A stretch of DNA of 64,000 bases from Dromiciops gliroides (taxonomy: Eukaryota; Chordata; Mammalia; Microbiotheria; Microbiotheriidae), in assembly GCF_019393635.1 (NCBI RefSeq), contig NC_057861.1:460664330-460728329 (forward strand). Reading direction: 5' to 3'. Both the position numbers and the translations under genes were made by a program. The notes below the pieces were generated by a model. That model ran no database searches and was not told the origin of the DNA. It saw nothing but the letters and a program-made list of their open reading frames with translations. Every line of letters starts with the position of its first letter. Position 1 is the stretch's first letter. Shown piece by piece: positions 22,501 through 33,681 of this stretch.

Positions 22501-23365
22501 CACCACCTCACACCTATCAGATTGGCTAATATGACAAAAAAGGAAAATAATAAATGTTAGAGAAGCTGTGGAAAAATTGGAACACTGATGCATTTTTGGT
22601 GGAGCTGTGAACTGATCCAACCATTCTGGAGAGCAATTTGGAACTATGCCCAAAGGGCTATAAAGCTATGCATACCCTTTGACCTAGCAATACCACTATT
22701 AGGTCTTTTTCCCAAAGAGATCATAAAAAAGGGGAAAAGACCCACATGTACAAAAATATTTATAGTTGTTCTTTTTGTGGTGGCAAGGATTTGGAAGTTG
22801 AGGGGATGCCCATCAATTGGGGAATGGCTGAACAAGTTGTGGTATATGAATGTAATGGAATACAATTGTGCTGTAAGAAACGATGAGCAAGCAAATTTCA
22901 GGAAAACCTGGAAGGACTTACATGAACTGATGCTGAATGAGATGAGCAGAACCAGGAGAACATTATACACAATATCAACAATATTGTGTGTTGATCAACT
23001 GTGATAGAATTGACTCTTCTCAGCAATACAGTGATCCAAGATACTTCCAAAAGGCTCATGATGGAAAATGCTCTCCAAATCCAGAAAAAAAGAACTGTGA
23101 CATGTAGATGCAGATTGAACCATACTATTTCTATTTTTTTTTTGTTTTTCCCTTTTGCTCTGATTCTTCTTTCACAGCATGACTAATGCAGAAATATGTT
23201 TAATGTGATTGTACATATATAACCTATATCAGATTGCTTGCTGTCTTGGGGAGTGGGGAGAGAGGGGAGGGAGGGAGAAAAATTTGAAACTAGAAATCTT
23301 ATAAAAACAAATGTGGAAAACTATCTCTACATGTAACTAGAAAATAATAAAATACTTTTATGATT
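22501..23365 (+). repeat. L1 3' end, 5'-truncated, + strand
   Basis: Starts inside the ORF2 C-terminal region. From 22588 to 23004 the frame is open without a break to the natural stop: FWWSCELIQPFWRAIWNYAQ, IGEWLNKLWYMNVMEYNCA, KTWKDLHELMLNEMSR. The 3' UTR follows with a GGGAGG tract near 23250 and a weak terminal signal (ataataaaatactttta). The target duplication lies not here but about 550 bp further right, see 23366-23913. Few changes versus the copy at 26.1 kb suggest a fairly young insertion. Confidence 0.92.
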
Positions 23366-23913
23366 AAAAAAATAGTTTGAGCTGACTCTTGGTGGTGCTC
23401 TTGTAAACATAGGTAAAATTTCAACCCTAGGGGCAGCTAGATGGCACAGTGGATAGAGCACCGGCCCTGGATTCAGGAGGACCTGAGTTCAAATCCAGCC
23501 TCAGACACTTAACACTTACTAGCTGTGTGACCCTGGGCAAGTCACTTAACCCCAATTGCCTTACCAAAAAACAAAAAAAACCCAAAAACAATATTAACTT
23601 CTCCCATGCCTAAAATCTCTACCCCATTTTCAATCATGGGTTGCATGAAGGTGTATGTGGATGAAAGGGGTAACATCAAGGAGAATTGAGTTAGAACTCT
23701 TCCAGGAAGATTGTGAACTGGACATAACCAGATTATGGTGACTGGGGGAGGGTGGCACGGGGAGGAACTTGCTGGGCTTAGGATAAATCCAGGCTGCACA
23801 CTCTTAGCAACTGCACTCTTTGATTGTTTTTTTCTGTGGGTTCCCATTCTCATGAGAATGTAATAAAAAGCTTTTGTCATACCAAAAATAAAAGAAAGAA
23901 AGAAAAGAAAAAA
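23366..23913 (+). other. Candidate L1 3'-transduced segment
   Basis: Non-L1 sequence directly follows the L1 3' end. It ends in an A-rich tail (23883-23913), which follows an AATAAA signal at 23862-23867. The repeat aagaaaactcaaagacc occurs just before the L1 (22485-22501) and just after this tail (23914-23930). The whole unit 22501-23913 therefore behaves as one insertion: an L1 transcript that read past its own weak signal and was copied together with downstream DNA. A SINE lies inside. Part of the segment (about 23600-23880) resembles an LTR U3/R end, but this is weak. Confidence 0.75.
23430..23589 (+). repeat. WSINE1-like SINE
   Basis: Full-length plus copy. No clear target duplication flanks it, so it may have been carried in with the transduced segment or its duplicate has decayed. 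Confidence 0.9.
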
Positions 23914-23930
23914 AAGAAAACTCAAAGACC

Positions 23931-24631
23931 TTAAACATAAGCAGATAAATCAAAGGGAAAAACAGTAATAAAAGAAGAAGGATATATGGCTTCTAGGTCT
24001 AGTAAACAAGTTCAGGCATCTATGAATAAATACTGAAGGGAAAAAAAAGTTAAATTATCCAACATTTGACACAGAGGATCCTGTGGAATTTGAGGGGGGC
24101 ATGGAATCACAACATGCTGTTTCTGAGTGGTTTAAAAGAAAAAATGAGAATTTTGAAAACAGAATAATATCCTGCACAGCAAAACCAATAAAAAGAAGAA
24201 CTTGAATCTGTAGTGGCCAACATCTCCAAAGAAAGAAAAGAGAGAACAATAAATAGATTGGGAATGTAAATAAATATACAGAAGTGAAGGACCAACCTAG
24301 AAGAAGAGGAGCAAAAAAATAGTAATATTAAAAGAAAATACACTCACCATACAAGCAAAAGAGTGAAGAGGCAAACAGGAGGCATGATGCACAGAACTTG
24401 ATGACACCCTGTCTACAGATGAATTCTCTTTGGGGGGGGGGGACTGTATTAAAACACAGGAAAATAAATGAAGGGAGTGAGGGGGGAAAGGGAATAGAGA
24501 GGAATGAGTGATGTGATGGGGTCCCGTCAAAGGCTCGCAAGGAGGGGAAGATGACCTCTTGTGGTCTAAGAAAGAAAAGAGCCTGTTGGTCGAATGGGTG
24601 AGAAGAAAGGGGGAAAGATTGAAAAGGGAGC
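23931..24631. other. Unassigned A-rich stretch
   Basis: Purine-rich, with an 11-G run near 24433. No family recognised. Confidence 0.4.
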
Positions 24632-26835
24632 AGGGAAGAGCTTAGGAATAGGTGGAGCTTTCCTTAAAATAATAAATAGTATCTACCTAAAACCATCAGT
24701 AAGCATTATATGCAATGGAGATAAATTAGAGGCCTTCCCAATAAGATCAGGGCTGAAACAGGGATGTCCATTATCACCCCTATTATTTAATATTGTACTA
24801 GAAATGTTAGCTTTAGCAATCAGAGAAGAAAAAGGAATTAAAGGAATTAGAATAGGCAAGGAGGAAATAAAACTATCACTCTTTGCAGATGATATGATGG
24901 TATACTTAAAGAATCCAAGAGAATCAACTCAAAAGTTACTTGAAACAGTCAACAACTTTAGCAAAGTAGCAGAATATAAAATAAATCCACATAAATCATC
25001 AGCATTTCTATACATGACCAACAAAGTCCAGCAGCAAGAGATAGAGAAATTCCATTTAAAGTAATGGTAGATAACATACAATACTTGGAAGTCTATTTGC
25101 CAAGACAAACCCAGGAACTCTATGAACACAATTACCAAACACTCTTCACACGAATCAAATCGGATCTAAATAATTGGAAAGATCTCAATTGCTCATGGAT
25201 AGGCAGAGATAATATAGTAAAAATGACAATTCTACCTAAATTAATTTACTTATTCAGTGCCATACCAATCAGACTACCTAAAAATTATTTTATAGAGCTA
25301 GAAAAAATAATAACAAAATTCATCTGGAAAAATAAAAAGTCAAGAATATAAATGGAAATAATGAAAAAAATGCACAGGAAGGTGGGTTAGCTGTACCAAA
25401 CCTAGAGCTTTACTATAAAGCAGCAGTCATCAAAACTATCTGGTACTGGCTAAGAAATAGAGTGGAGGATCAATGGAATAGGCACAGGAAACACAGTAGT
25501 AAATGACACTAGTAATGTAGTATTTGATAAACCCAAAGACTCCAGCCTCTGGGATAGGAACTCAGTATTTGACAAAAACTCCCAGGAAAACTGGAAGATA
25601 GTATGGCAGAAATTAGGCATAGACCAACATCTTACACCTTATACTAAAATAAGGTCAAAATGGGTACATGATTTAGACATAAGAGGTGATACCATAGGTA
25701 AATTAGGAGAGAAAGGAATAGTCTACCTTTCAGATCTTTGGAAAGGAAAACAGTTTATGACCAAACAAGAGATAGAGAATATTATAAAATGCAAAATGGA
25801 TGATTTTGATTACATTAAATTAAAAAGCTTTTGTACAAACAGAAGCAATGCATCCAAAATTAGAAGGGAGGCAGAAAGCTGGGAAACAATTTTTATGGCC
25901 AGTACTTCTGATAAAGGCCTCATTTCTAAAATATATAGGGAACTAAATAAAATTTATAAGAATCCAAGTCATTCCCCAATTGAGAAATGGTCAAAGGATA
26001 TGAACAGGCAGTTTTCTGATGAAGAAATCAAAGCTATCTATTCCCATATGAAAAAATGCTTTAAATCACTAATGATTAGAGAGATGCAAATTAAAACAAC
26101 TCTGAGGTACCACCTGACACCTATCAGATTGGCTAAAATGACAAAAAAGGAAAATAATAAATGTTGGAGAAGCTGTGGAAAAATTGGAACACTAATGCAT
26201 TGTTGGTGGAGCTGTGAACTGATCCAACCATTCTGGAGAGCAATTTGGAATTATGCCCAAAGGACTACAAAGCTGTGCATACTCTTTGACCCAGCAATAC
26301 CACTTTTGGGTCTTTTTTCCCAAAGAGATCATGGAAAGGGGAAAACGACCCACATGTACAAAAATATTTATAGCTGCTCTTTATGTGGTGGCAAGGGATT
26401 GGAAGTTGAGGGGATGCCCATCAATTGGGGAATGGCTGGACAAGTTGTGGTATATGAATGTAATGGAATACTATTGTGCTGTAAGAAATGATGAGGAGGA
26501 GCTCAGATAAACCTGGAGGGTCTTGCATGGGCTGATGATGAGTGAGATGAGCAGAACCAGAAGAACATTGTACACAGTATCATCAACACTGTGTGTTGAC
26601 CTACTGTGATGGACTATATTCTTCTCACCAATGCACAGAAGAGTTCCAGGGGACTCATGATGGAAGACGATTTCCAAATCCAGGAAAAAAAAAAGAACTG
26701 TGGAGTATGGATGCTGATTGAACCATACTATTTCTTTTGGTTTTGGTGCTGTTGTTTTTCTATTTTGAGGTTTTTCCTCATTGCCCTGATTTTTCTCTTA
26801 TAACATGACTAATGCAGAAATATGTTTAATGTGTT

Positions 26836-26876
26836 ATATATATATGTGTGTGTGTGTGTATATATGTATATGTATA

Positions 26877-26907
<31 letters not shown>

Positions 26908-26945
26908 GTATATGTGTATATGTGTATATGTGTATATATATATAA
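26836..26945. repeat. TATG/TGTATA microsatellite inside L1 3' UTR
   Basis: About 110 bp of tgtatatg units occupy the position where the sister L1 at 23.2 kb has only tgtacatatataacc. The repeat therefore grew within the L1 tail. Confidence 0.9.
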
Positions 26946-26971
26946 CACCTACACCAGATTACCTGCTGTCT

Positions 26972-27013
26972 ACGGGAAGGGGGAGGGAGGGGAGGGAGGG
27001 GAGGGAGGGAGAA
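26972..27013 (+). repeat. G-rich tract of L1 3' UTR
   Basis: Repeated gggagggagg units give four or more G3 runs, able in principle to fold as a G-quadruplex. Equivalent tracts lie at about 3410-3440, 23250-23280 and 40100-40130 in other L1 copies. Confidence 0.8.
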
Positions 27014-27242
27014 AAATCTGAAATTGGAAAGCTTATATAAACAAAAGTTGAGAACTATCTTTACATGTAACAAGAAAAAAATACTTTATGAAAAAAAAAG
27101 ATAAGTGAGGGGGGATGCTTTACTTTGAAGATGGGAAAGGGTTCCACTGATGAATGTTACAATGGCCAAAGGTAGATGGTAAGTGAGAGATATAAGGACA
27201 TTGGATGACTCCTGGGGGATTTGACGCTTGAAAAGTCTACTT

Positions 27243-27400
27243 GGGCAGCTGGGTGGCACAGTGAGTAAATCACTGGCCCTGGATTCAGAAGGACCTGAGT
27301 TCAAATGTGACCTCAGACACTTGACCCTTACTAGCTGTGTGACCCTGGGCAAGTCACTTAACCCTCATTCCACGCAAACCAAACCAAACCAAAACAAAAA
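27243..27400 (+). repeat. WSINE1-like SINE
   Basis: Plus copy starting at gggcagctgggtggc, tail of caaac units. Confidence 0.9.
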
Positions 27401-27704
27401 ACTAATGAACAGGACTAGCTAAAGAGGAGAGAAAGGGAGAATCTACTTGATTAAACTGAGTGAAAAAAGAGAAAGAAATATATAAACATAAAAACAGGAG
27501 AGCAGAACTAATAAATAAAGTACTGAAGAGAAAAGGGTAACAATTGAGAAGAGGGGATCAAGGGGAAGGGGGAGAGAGCAAGTGGGGAAAGAGCCACCTT
27601 AAAAAAAAAGATTAAAGTAAAGGAACTGAAAGAACATATACTGTGCTTAAAGCAGAAGAGGGGGAAATCATAAACTAACTAGAATCTCTTCCTCTGAGCC
27701 TCTA
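27401..27704. other. Unassigned purine-rich stretch
   Basis: A/G-rich on the + strand. Nothing recognised. Confidence 0.4.
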
Positions 27705-27870
27705 GAGCAGAGGTCTCTGCACTTTTTTGACCTCACATGGTAGAAAAAAAAATTCAGTATGCATCCCCAATGTGTGTATATTTACTTACTTGTAAATTAT
27801 ATGTATGTCTACAGTGCTAATAATTATGAATATCATAAAACAATATAAAATAAATTTTTAAGAGGAGCAG
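27705..27870. mobile_element. Possible hAT (Charlie/MER5-like) end fragment
   Basis: cagaggtctctgcacttttt followed by tgacctcacatgg resembles the terminal inverted repeat of mammalian hAT elements (CAGnGGTTCTCAA-type). No matching second end is seen. Weak. Confidence 0.3.
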
Positions 27871-28540
27871 ATAAAGATGAAATATTTGATCCTAGAGCAA
27901 AAGGGAGGCCAGTGGAACTTGACTGAGGTAGTGACATGGTCAGACTCAGACTTTCCTAGAGTCATTTTGGCATCTGTGGGAAGAGACTTCAGGCTAGTCA
28001 GACAGTAAGGATTTATTAACTGTTAACAATGTGTCAGGCACTGTGCTACCTACTGGGGATACAAAAAAGAGCAAAATATAGTTCCTGGCCTACAGGAGTT
28101 TGAAATGTTAGTGGTGAGGGAAACGGGGGAGACAACAAACTCTGTATAAACAAGCTATGTTCAGGAGAAATAGGAAATACCCAACAGAGGGGAGGCACTA
28201 GAATTAAAAAGGTTCAGGAAAGCTTCTTGTAAAGGATAGAATCCCACATCTAGGAATTAGGAGACTTTCAATAAATCAGGTGAGAGGTGATGAGACCTGA
28301 ACTTGGGTGGAGGCTATGTAAGATGCTGTAGAAATAGAAAAGAGAAGATTAATGGATTTGTTGGGGTGAGTGAGAGTAAAAAATGAGAAGTTAAAGATGA
28401 CATTGAGGTTTTGAGTTTCTGTAACTGGATTCTGATGGCACTCTTGACAGAAATGAGGAAGTTCAGAGAAAGGGTAAGTTTGAAGGGAAAGATACTGTAA
28501 TAAGATTTGAGACGCAGAACACGACCCCTCCTTGCCTGAT
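27870..28540 (-). repeat. L2 LINE, minus strand, split by an L2 3' end
   Basis: 27890-28004 (gaggccagtggaacttgactg, gtgacatggtcagactc, ggaagagacttcagg) is reversed L2 ORF2. It resumes near 28265 with caggtgagaggtgatgaga. The 28005-28255 segment between them is a separate reversed L2 3' end. Confidence 0.75.
28005..28255 (-). repeat. L2 3' end nested in L2
   Basis: aaggatttattaactgttaa, gtcaggcactgtgctacc, ctggggatacaaaa, ggagacaacaaactctg: a reversed L2 3' UTR lying within reversed ORF2 sequence. Confidence 0.7.
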
Positions 28541-29250
28541 CATCCTATGACACTTGTTCTAAGCCTTACAAAATAAACAAAGATTGAGGCAGGGGAGAGG
28601 ACAGGGAAGGAGGGAGGATCTTAACTACTTATTGCCACTGAGTGCTGGGCCTTCAGGTGATGTGGACGGGATGCCTGGTGGGTGGAGAAGGGAATGACAT
28701 CTGTGTAGCTTCTGTCTTGGGGGCCTGCTGGGTGGGCTAGGTTATGACTGCCTTGAAAAGTCAAATGAGAAACTTATACTGGATGAGGCTTGGGGGAATT
28801 GGTGCTTAAAAAGTCTACTTGTCCTGGGAAGGGGAGGGGAATACCAGATTGATCTCTAAGGTTGTTTCTAGGCTTCTGAAAGGTTTCCTTCCCCCATGGC
28901 AGAAGTACCACGAAGCAAACTGGGCAGAGAAGAGCCATCTTCTTCCCCTCCTTAGGCTCTGTGACCCTGAGAAACGGGTTTAGGATTTTGGTCTCGATTC
29001 ATTTGTCCTTTTTAGTTCAAAGTAAGGGGAATGGAGTCCCTGACCTAGGAAACTTGAGCCCCGTGGACCTTGGAGTCCAGAATTCTAAGGCTAGATAGTC
29101 CAGCCAGTTCAGCAAGGACATCCTGAGAAGCCCAGGTCACAGGACACAAGCCCAGGGTGGCTTTGGATGCAGAACTGGATACAGACTGCTTGTCTTACTG
29201 AGAGAGCAATCAATATGCCTGGCAACTTAGGCCTCTGTTCCTCACTCTCT
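28541..29250. other. Unassigned stretch
   Basis: Moderately GC-rich. No exon or repeat family recognised. Confidence 0.4.
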
Positions 29251-29454
29251 GGACTTGCTCAACTGTACAACAGAAGCCTCCTCACCGGGAAGTTCATTCT
29301 ACCCCTACACTTCTCTCACTGTCCATTCTTCTGATTGCCTTGTTCCTTCTAGAATATCCATTTTAAGAAAAATGCCCAGGCCAGCCACATCTTCATTCCC
29401 CCCAGACTCGACTCCTGACTCTCTGGACTTTTTCTACCACACAGGGTGTCTCCA

Positions 29455-29605
29455 CATCCCTCAGGTTTTTTCCTTTTTATATGTTGTCTTTCACCATTAG
29501 AATGTAAGCTCCTTGAGGAAAAAAGACTACCTTTTTTGCTTGTATTCCTTGTATTAAGCACTGTGCCGGGCACAAAGTAAGCTCTTAATACATGCTTATT
29601 GACTT
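29455..29605 (+). repeat. L2 3' end
   Basis: ttagaatgtaagctccttga, then agcactgtgccgggcacaaa and aatacatgcttattgactt: the classic L2 3' end. More decayed L2 sequence may extend left to about 29270. Confidence 0.85.
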
Positions 29606-29689
29606 TACTTAAAGGTTATGTAAGGGAATAGCAAATGAAGGTCTAGTAGAATTAAGAGATTGAATTTCTTATATTATTTCGCTGTTTCA

Positions 29690-29960
29690 GTTTGGGTAAA
29701 AATGAGGCAGTTATACAAGCTTTTCCAGTTCTAAAATTCTATGATTCTGTTAGATGGTAATAGATAGTAGATAGTAGATAGTATTAATAGGTCCAGAGGA
29801 TCCTTAGAGTTTAATATTTCCAATGTCCTTGTTTTACATATTAAGAAGCTAATGTTTAAAGAGTAAAATCACTACTTCTCACTCCCTAATAATTCGGAAT
29901 AGGAGGAAGAGTTAGACAGGACTGAAAGGACTGAATTGCAGCAGCATTAAACATTAGACC
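29690..29960. repeat. MIR-type relics and a short TAGA repeat
   Basis: 29690-29755 is a MIR tail on the + strand (cttttccagttctaaaattc). Gatagtag units lie at 29757-29785, and 29800-29960 is a decayed minus-strand MIR. Confidence 0.5.
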
Positions 29961-30534
29961 TTTTGGCAAAAGAAGAAGGGCCTGGTGGCAGACTAGTTAA
30001 AGAAAACAATCCAACTAGTTTCAGAAGCAACTCTTACAAAATAGGTTGTCCAAAGGACCTTTATGAAGACTTAAGCAAAACAACCAAGGAGCTTCATTAT
30101 TTTTCTTGGAGAAAAGAAGGAGGCTTCTGAATAATTTTGTTGCTTTTCTTTCCTCTAAGGCTATGCAATTAATCAAGCTTTTAAAGCTACTTACTATATA
30201 TGTGGATTTGGGTGGGGGGTGGGATGGGGACATGGAAGACAAAAGAGAAAAGATATATGTTCAAAAAACATTAATTATTTATCTCTAATAACACCAAATA
30301 ACTTCCACTAAAGTGTTACTCCAAAATTTCATGGTAGCCTGGAGATGACCCTGCCTTCTCAAAGATTGGGTTAGTGGAGCCAGAAAGGCTAGGGGTATAG
30401 GTCTGATGACAGACTGTTGTCTGAGAAACACTTTAGCTAAACCAGGAGCTGCTCAAAGGAGATCATTACCACAGGGCAGGCTCCCAAGTGACAGATCTAG
30501 TAGGTTACAGCAACTGAGGAAGACCAGTCAGTCT
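29961..30534. other. Unassigned stretch
   Basis: Nothing recognised. Confidence 0.4.
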
Positions 30535-30690
30535 TAAGATCAAAGGTCTAAAGGCAAAAGGGACCTTAATAATTATCAAATCCCAAACCTGCATTTCAAA
30601 AATGAGGAAACTGAGGCTGAGAGGCTAAGTGATTCATTCACCAAGATCAATCTGCTTCAGTGGAGGGAGTACCAGGGATCCTGGAGACAA
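30535..30690 (-). repeat. MIR/THER-type relic
   Basis: aaaagggaccttaataattatc, aatgaggaaactgaggctga, gaggctaagtgattcattc. Confidence 0.65.
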
Positions 30691-30839
30691 TAAAGCACCA
30701 GGGAAATTGCAGAACAACAAATTACCATTAATCTAAGTAGGTTGAGGTTTTTTAAATAAAGCAAGAGAATCAGACCTGCATCTTCTACATCAGAAGTGTC
30801 AAATATGAGAGTCCCACCAAACTAGATTAAAATGTAATG

Positions 30840-30988
30840 GGGGCGGCTAGGTGGCGCAGTGGATAAAGCACCGGCCCTGGATTCAGGAGTACCTGAGTTC
30901 AAATCCGGCCTCAGACACTTGATACTTACTAGCTGTGTGACCCTGGGCAAGTCACTTAACCCCATTGCCCGTGAAAATAAAATTTAAA
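30840..30988 (+). repeat. WSINE1-like SINE, first of a same-site pair
   Basis: Full-length plus copy. aaaatgtaatg precedes it (30829) and follows it (30990). Confidence 0.92.
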
Positions 30989-31005
30989 AAAAATGTAATG
31001 AGGAG

Positions 31006-31152
31006 GGGGGCAGCTAGGTGGCGCAGTGGATAGAGCACCAGCCCTGCATTCAGGAGTACCTGAGTTCAAATCTGGCCTCAGACACTTAACACTTACTAGC
31101 TGTGTGACCCTGGGCAAGTCACTTAACCCTAATTGCCTCACCAAAAAAAAAA
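31006..31152 (+). repeat. WSINE1-like SINE, second of a same-site pair
   Basis: Full-length plus copy. aaaatgtaatg follows again at 31152, so three copies of one target separate two SINEs. Confidence 0.92.
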
Positions 31153-31174
31153 AAATGTAATGGAGAAATATTCA

Positions 31175-32033
31175 TTCACTCATTCATTTATTTGTTTTTT
31201 AAAACTGGTTATCTGTTTTTATTCTGTTATTTGCACCCCAAAGTAATTGAAAATATTTTCTATTATTATGAATGACTATAAAGTCTTACAGTTACCATTC
31301 TTTTTTAATGTAATAAACATTTTTATTTGTAGTTTTGGGCTCCAATTTTTATCCCTCCTTCTATCTCTCCCTGAGAAGGTAAGCAATAAGATATAGGCTA
31401 TACATGTACAATTATGTAAAGCATTACCATATTAGTAATTTTGTATATGAAAATTTGAATGAAAGAAAAAAATGATAGAAAGTGAAAGATAGCATGCTTC
31501 AGTGTGTGTTCCATCAATATCAGTTCTTTCTTTGGAGGTGGATAGTATGTTTCATCAATAGTCCTTTGGGATTGTCCCAGATAACTTATTGTTGAAAATA
31601 GTTAAGTCTTTCACAGTTCTTCATCAAACAATATTGCTGTCATTGTGCACAAAGTTCTGGTTCTTCTCACTTCACTATACATCAATTCATACAAGTCTTT
31701 CCAGACCTTTTTGAAATCATCCTGCTTGTCATTGCTTATAGCACAATACTATTCCATCGCCATCATATACCACAGCTTGTTTGGCCATTCCCCAATTGAT
31801 GAGCATTCCTTTGATTTCCAATTCTTAGCTGCCACAAAAAGAGCTGCTACAAATATTTTTGTACAAATAGGTCTTTTTCTCTTTTGGGGGATGTTTTTGA
31901 GATATAAACCTAGCAGTAGTATAGCTGGATCAAAGGGTATGCACATTTCTACAGCCCTTTGGGCATAGTTCCAAATTGCTCTCCAGAATGGTTGCGTTTT
32001 TTTCACAACTCCACCAACAGTGGATTAGCATAA
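31175..32033 (-). repeat. L1 3' part, minus strand
   Basis: Reversed ORF2 end (ttccccaattgatgagcattc, gcatagttccaaattgctct) and 3' UTR. gaaatatt on both sides (31167 and 32036) is a plausible target duplication. 31175-31310 is not clearly L1 and might be a short 3' transduction. A reverse frame 31749-32006 keeps the C-terminal WRAIWNYAQ block. Confidence 0.85.
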
Positions 32034-32675
32034 TAGGGAAATATTTAACAAAAATAAATAAAAATACAGTAAGACATAGATAATGTTAATATATGGTTTT
32101 CTAAATTTAATATGCATTTGCAGGGATCTTTATGTATGGTTTAGTGACCTTCCCTACACCTCCCTTTTCTATTTGAGTTTTATACCACTGCTCTAAATAG
32201 TTGTTATGAAGGAGGGCTTATATTTAGGGGTAGGAAGGAGGTGGGTGGGTAGACATGAAAAAAGAGCATCATTAAAAGTATTTTAAGTTTCACAGAGGGA
32301 ATGGAGGAGAGGTGCAGAAGGGGGCAAAAATAGAGTAATTTGTTAATGTCACTGGATCACAAAGCCTGTGGAAGGGAATGGAGTATAAAGAGATTTGAAA
32401 GGTTGGAAGGGGCCAGATTCAAAATGGCTTTAAAAGCCAAACAGAGGATTTATATTTGATTCTGGAGAGAATAGGGAGTCACTAGAGTTTATTGAATAGG
32501 GGAGTGACATGGTCAGAACTGTGTTTTAAGAAGATCACTTTGACAACTGATTGGAAGATAGATTGGAGTGAGAAGAGACTTGTAGCTGGCAGACCGACCA
32601 GAGGTCCAGCTGTGAGGCAATTAGGGACAGCACCAGGATGGTGGCAGAAAAGAGAAGTCTTATACAAGAAATATT

Positions 32676-32924
32676 TGTTGTTTCTCAGTTGTGTCTGACT
32701 CTGTGACTTCATTTGGGGTTTTCTTGGCAAAGATACTGGAGTGGTTTTCCATTCCTTCTCCAGCTCATTTTTACAGTGGAGGAAACTGAGGCAAACAGGA
32801 TCAAGTGACTTGCTTAGGGTCACACAGCTAGTAAGTGTCTGAAGTCAGATTTGAACTCATGAAAAGGAGTCTTCATGATTCCTAGCCCAATGCTCTATCC
32901 ACTACACCACCTAGTAGTCCTACA
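32676..32924 (-). repeat. MAR1-type CORE-SINE in L2
   Basis: Complete minus copy from tgtttctcagttgtgtctga to actacaccacctagtagtcc. tacaagaaat at left and tacaagagat at right are the target duplication. Confidence 0.9.
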
Positions 32925-33179
32925 AGAGATAATAGGAAGATGAAACCAACAAGATTTGGCAATAGATTGGATATAGGGGTGGTGAGAGTGAGGAGGTGTC
33001 AAGGATGACAACAAAGTTGTGAGGTTGTGTGACTGGGAGGATTGTGGTGGCAGGGATAGTGATAGGGAAATTAGGCAAAAGGGATGAATTTAAGAGGGAA
33101 AGATAATGGGTTTACTTATCAAGCAAGAAGAGAAGAGAGCTCAGGACATAGCTTTGGGGAACATCCATGGCTAGTGAGT

Positions 33180-33365
33180 TTGACCTTAATGAGAGAGATC
33201 TGAATTCAAATCCTGCCTCAGCCACTAGTATGCCTCATTTTCTCTATATGTAAAATGAGGGTGATAATAATAGCAACCATCTCCCAGGATTGTCATAATG
33301 ATAAAGCAAGATAACCTATGTAAAGTGCTTTGTAAACCTGAAGCACTATAAAAATACCAGCTATT
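33180..33365 (+). repeat. MIR-type CORE-SINE in L2
   Basis: ctgaattcaaatcctgcctc, tgtaaaatgagggtgataat, gtaaagtgctttgtaaacc. Confidence 0.75.
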
Positions 33366-33536
33366 ATTGCAAAGATCCAGTAGAGGAAATGAGGGGTAGT
33401 CAAACAGGAGAACCAGGAGACAGTAGTGTCATGAAAACCTAGAGAAGACAGTATGGAGGAGGAGAAGGTTTATTAGCACTATCAAAGGCTGTAGAGAGGT
33501 CGAAAAGGAAGAGGACCGAGAAAAGGCCATTATATT

Positions 33537-33681
33537 AGGGACAGCTAGGTGGCGCAGTGGATAGAGCACCGGCCTGGAGTCAGGAGTACCTGAGTTCAAA
33601 TCCGGTCTCAGACCCTTAACACTTACTAGCTGTGTGACCCTGGGCAAGTCACTTAACCCCAATTGCCTCACTAAGAAAAAA
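33537..33681 (+). repeat. WSINE1-like SINE in L2
   Basis: Plus copy with duplication aaaaggccattatatt (33521-33536 and 33682-33697). Confidence 0.92.

Larger units (their letters stand above)
24632..27095 (+). pseudogene. L1 ORF2 second half and 3' UTR
   Basis: Longest L1 here. 24632-25064 reads [36 protein letters not shown], and the catalytic block [11 protein letters not shown]: reverse transcriptase motifs with the DD pair intact. A shifted frame 25064-25351 continues ([17 protein letters not shown]), then a broken stretch, then 25757-26491 runs to the C-terminal region (WRSCGKIGTLMHCWWSC, IGEWLD.W). At least three frame breaks make it inactive. The 3' UTR holds a microsatellite and a G-rich tract and ends in an A tail. 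The 5' part is missing, as in most L1 insertions. Confidence 0.93.
30793..32190 (+). mobile_element. hAT-like MITE split by two SINEs and an L1
   Basis: Left end 30793-30839 (agaagtgtcaaat...ttaaaatgtaatgg) and right end 32034-32190 (gggaaatatttaac, aataaaaatacag, gtggtttagtgacc-like segment, ctatttgagttttataccactg) together match the intact copy at 49388-49580. Ends carry facing gtgtcaaa-type inverted repeats. Later insertions at 30840-31152 and 31175-32033 separate the halves. Confidence 0.7.

Noticed and set aside
24594-26491. Reverse transcriptase coding frames as a possible domesticated gene
   Set aside because: Ordinary 5'-truncated L1 with several frame breaks, an L1 3' UTR and an A tail.
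30840-31152. Regularly repeated units suggesting a CRISPR-like or satellite array
   Set aside because: Two SINE insertions with target duplications; spacing and content are those of retroposition.
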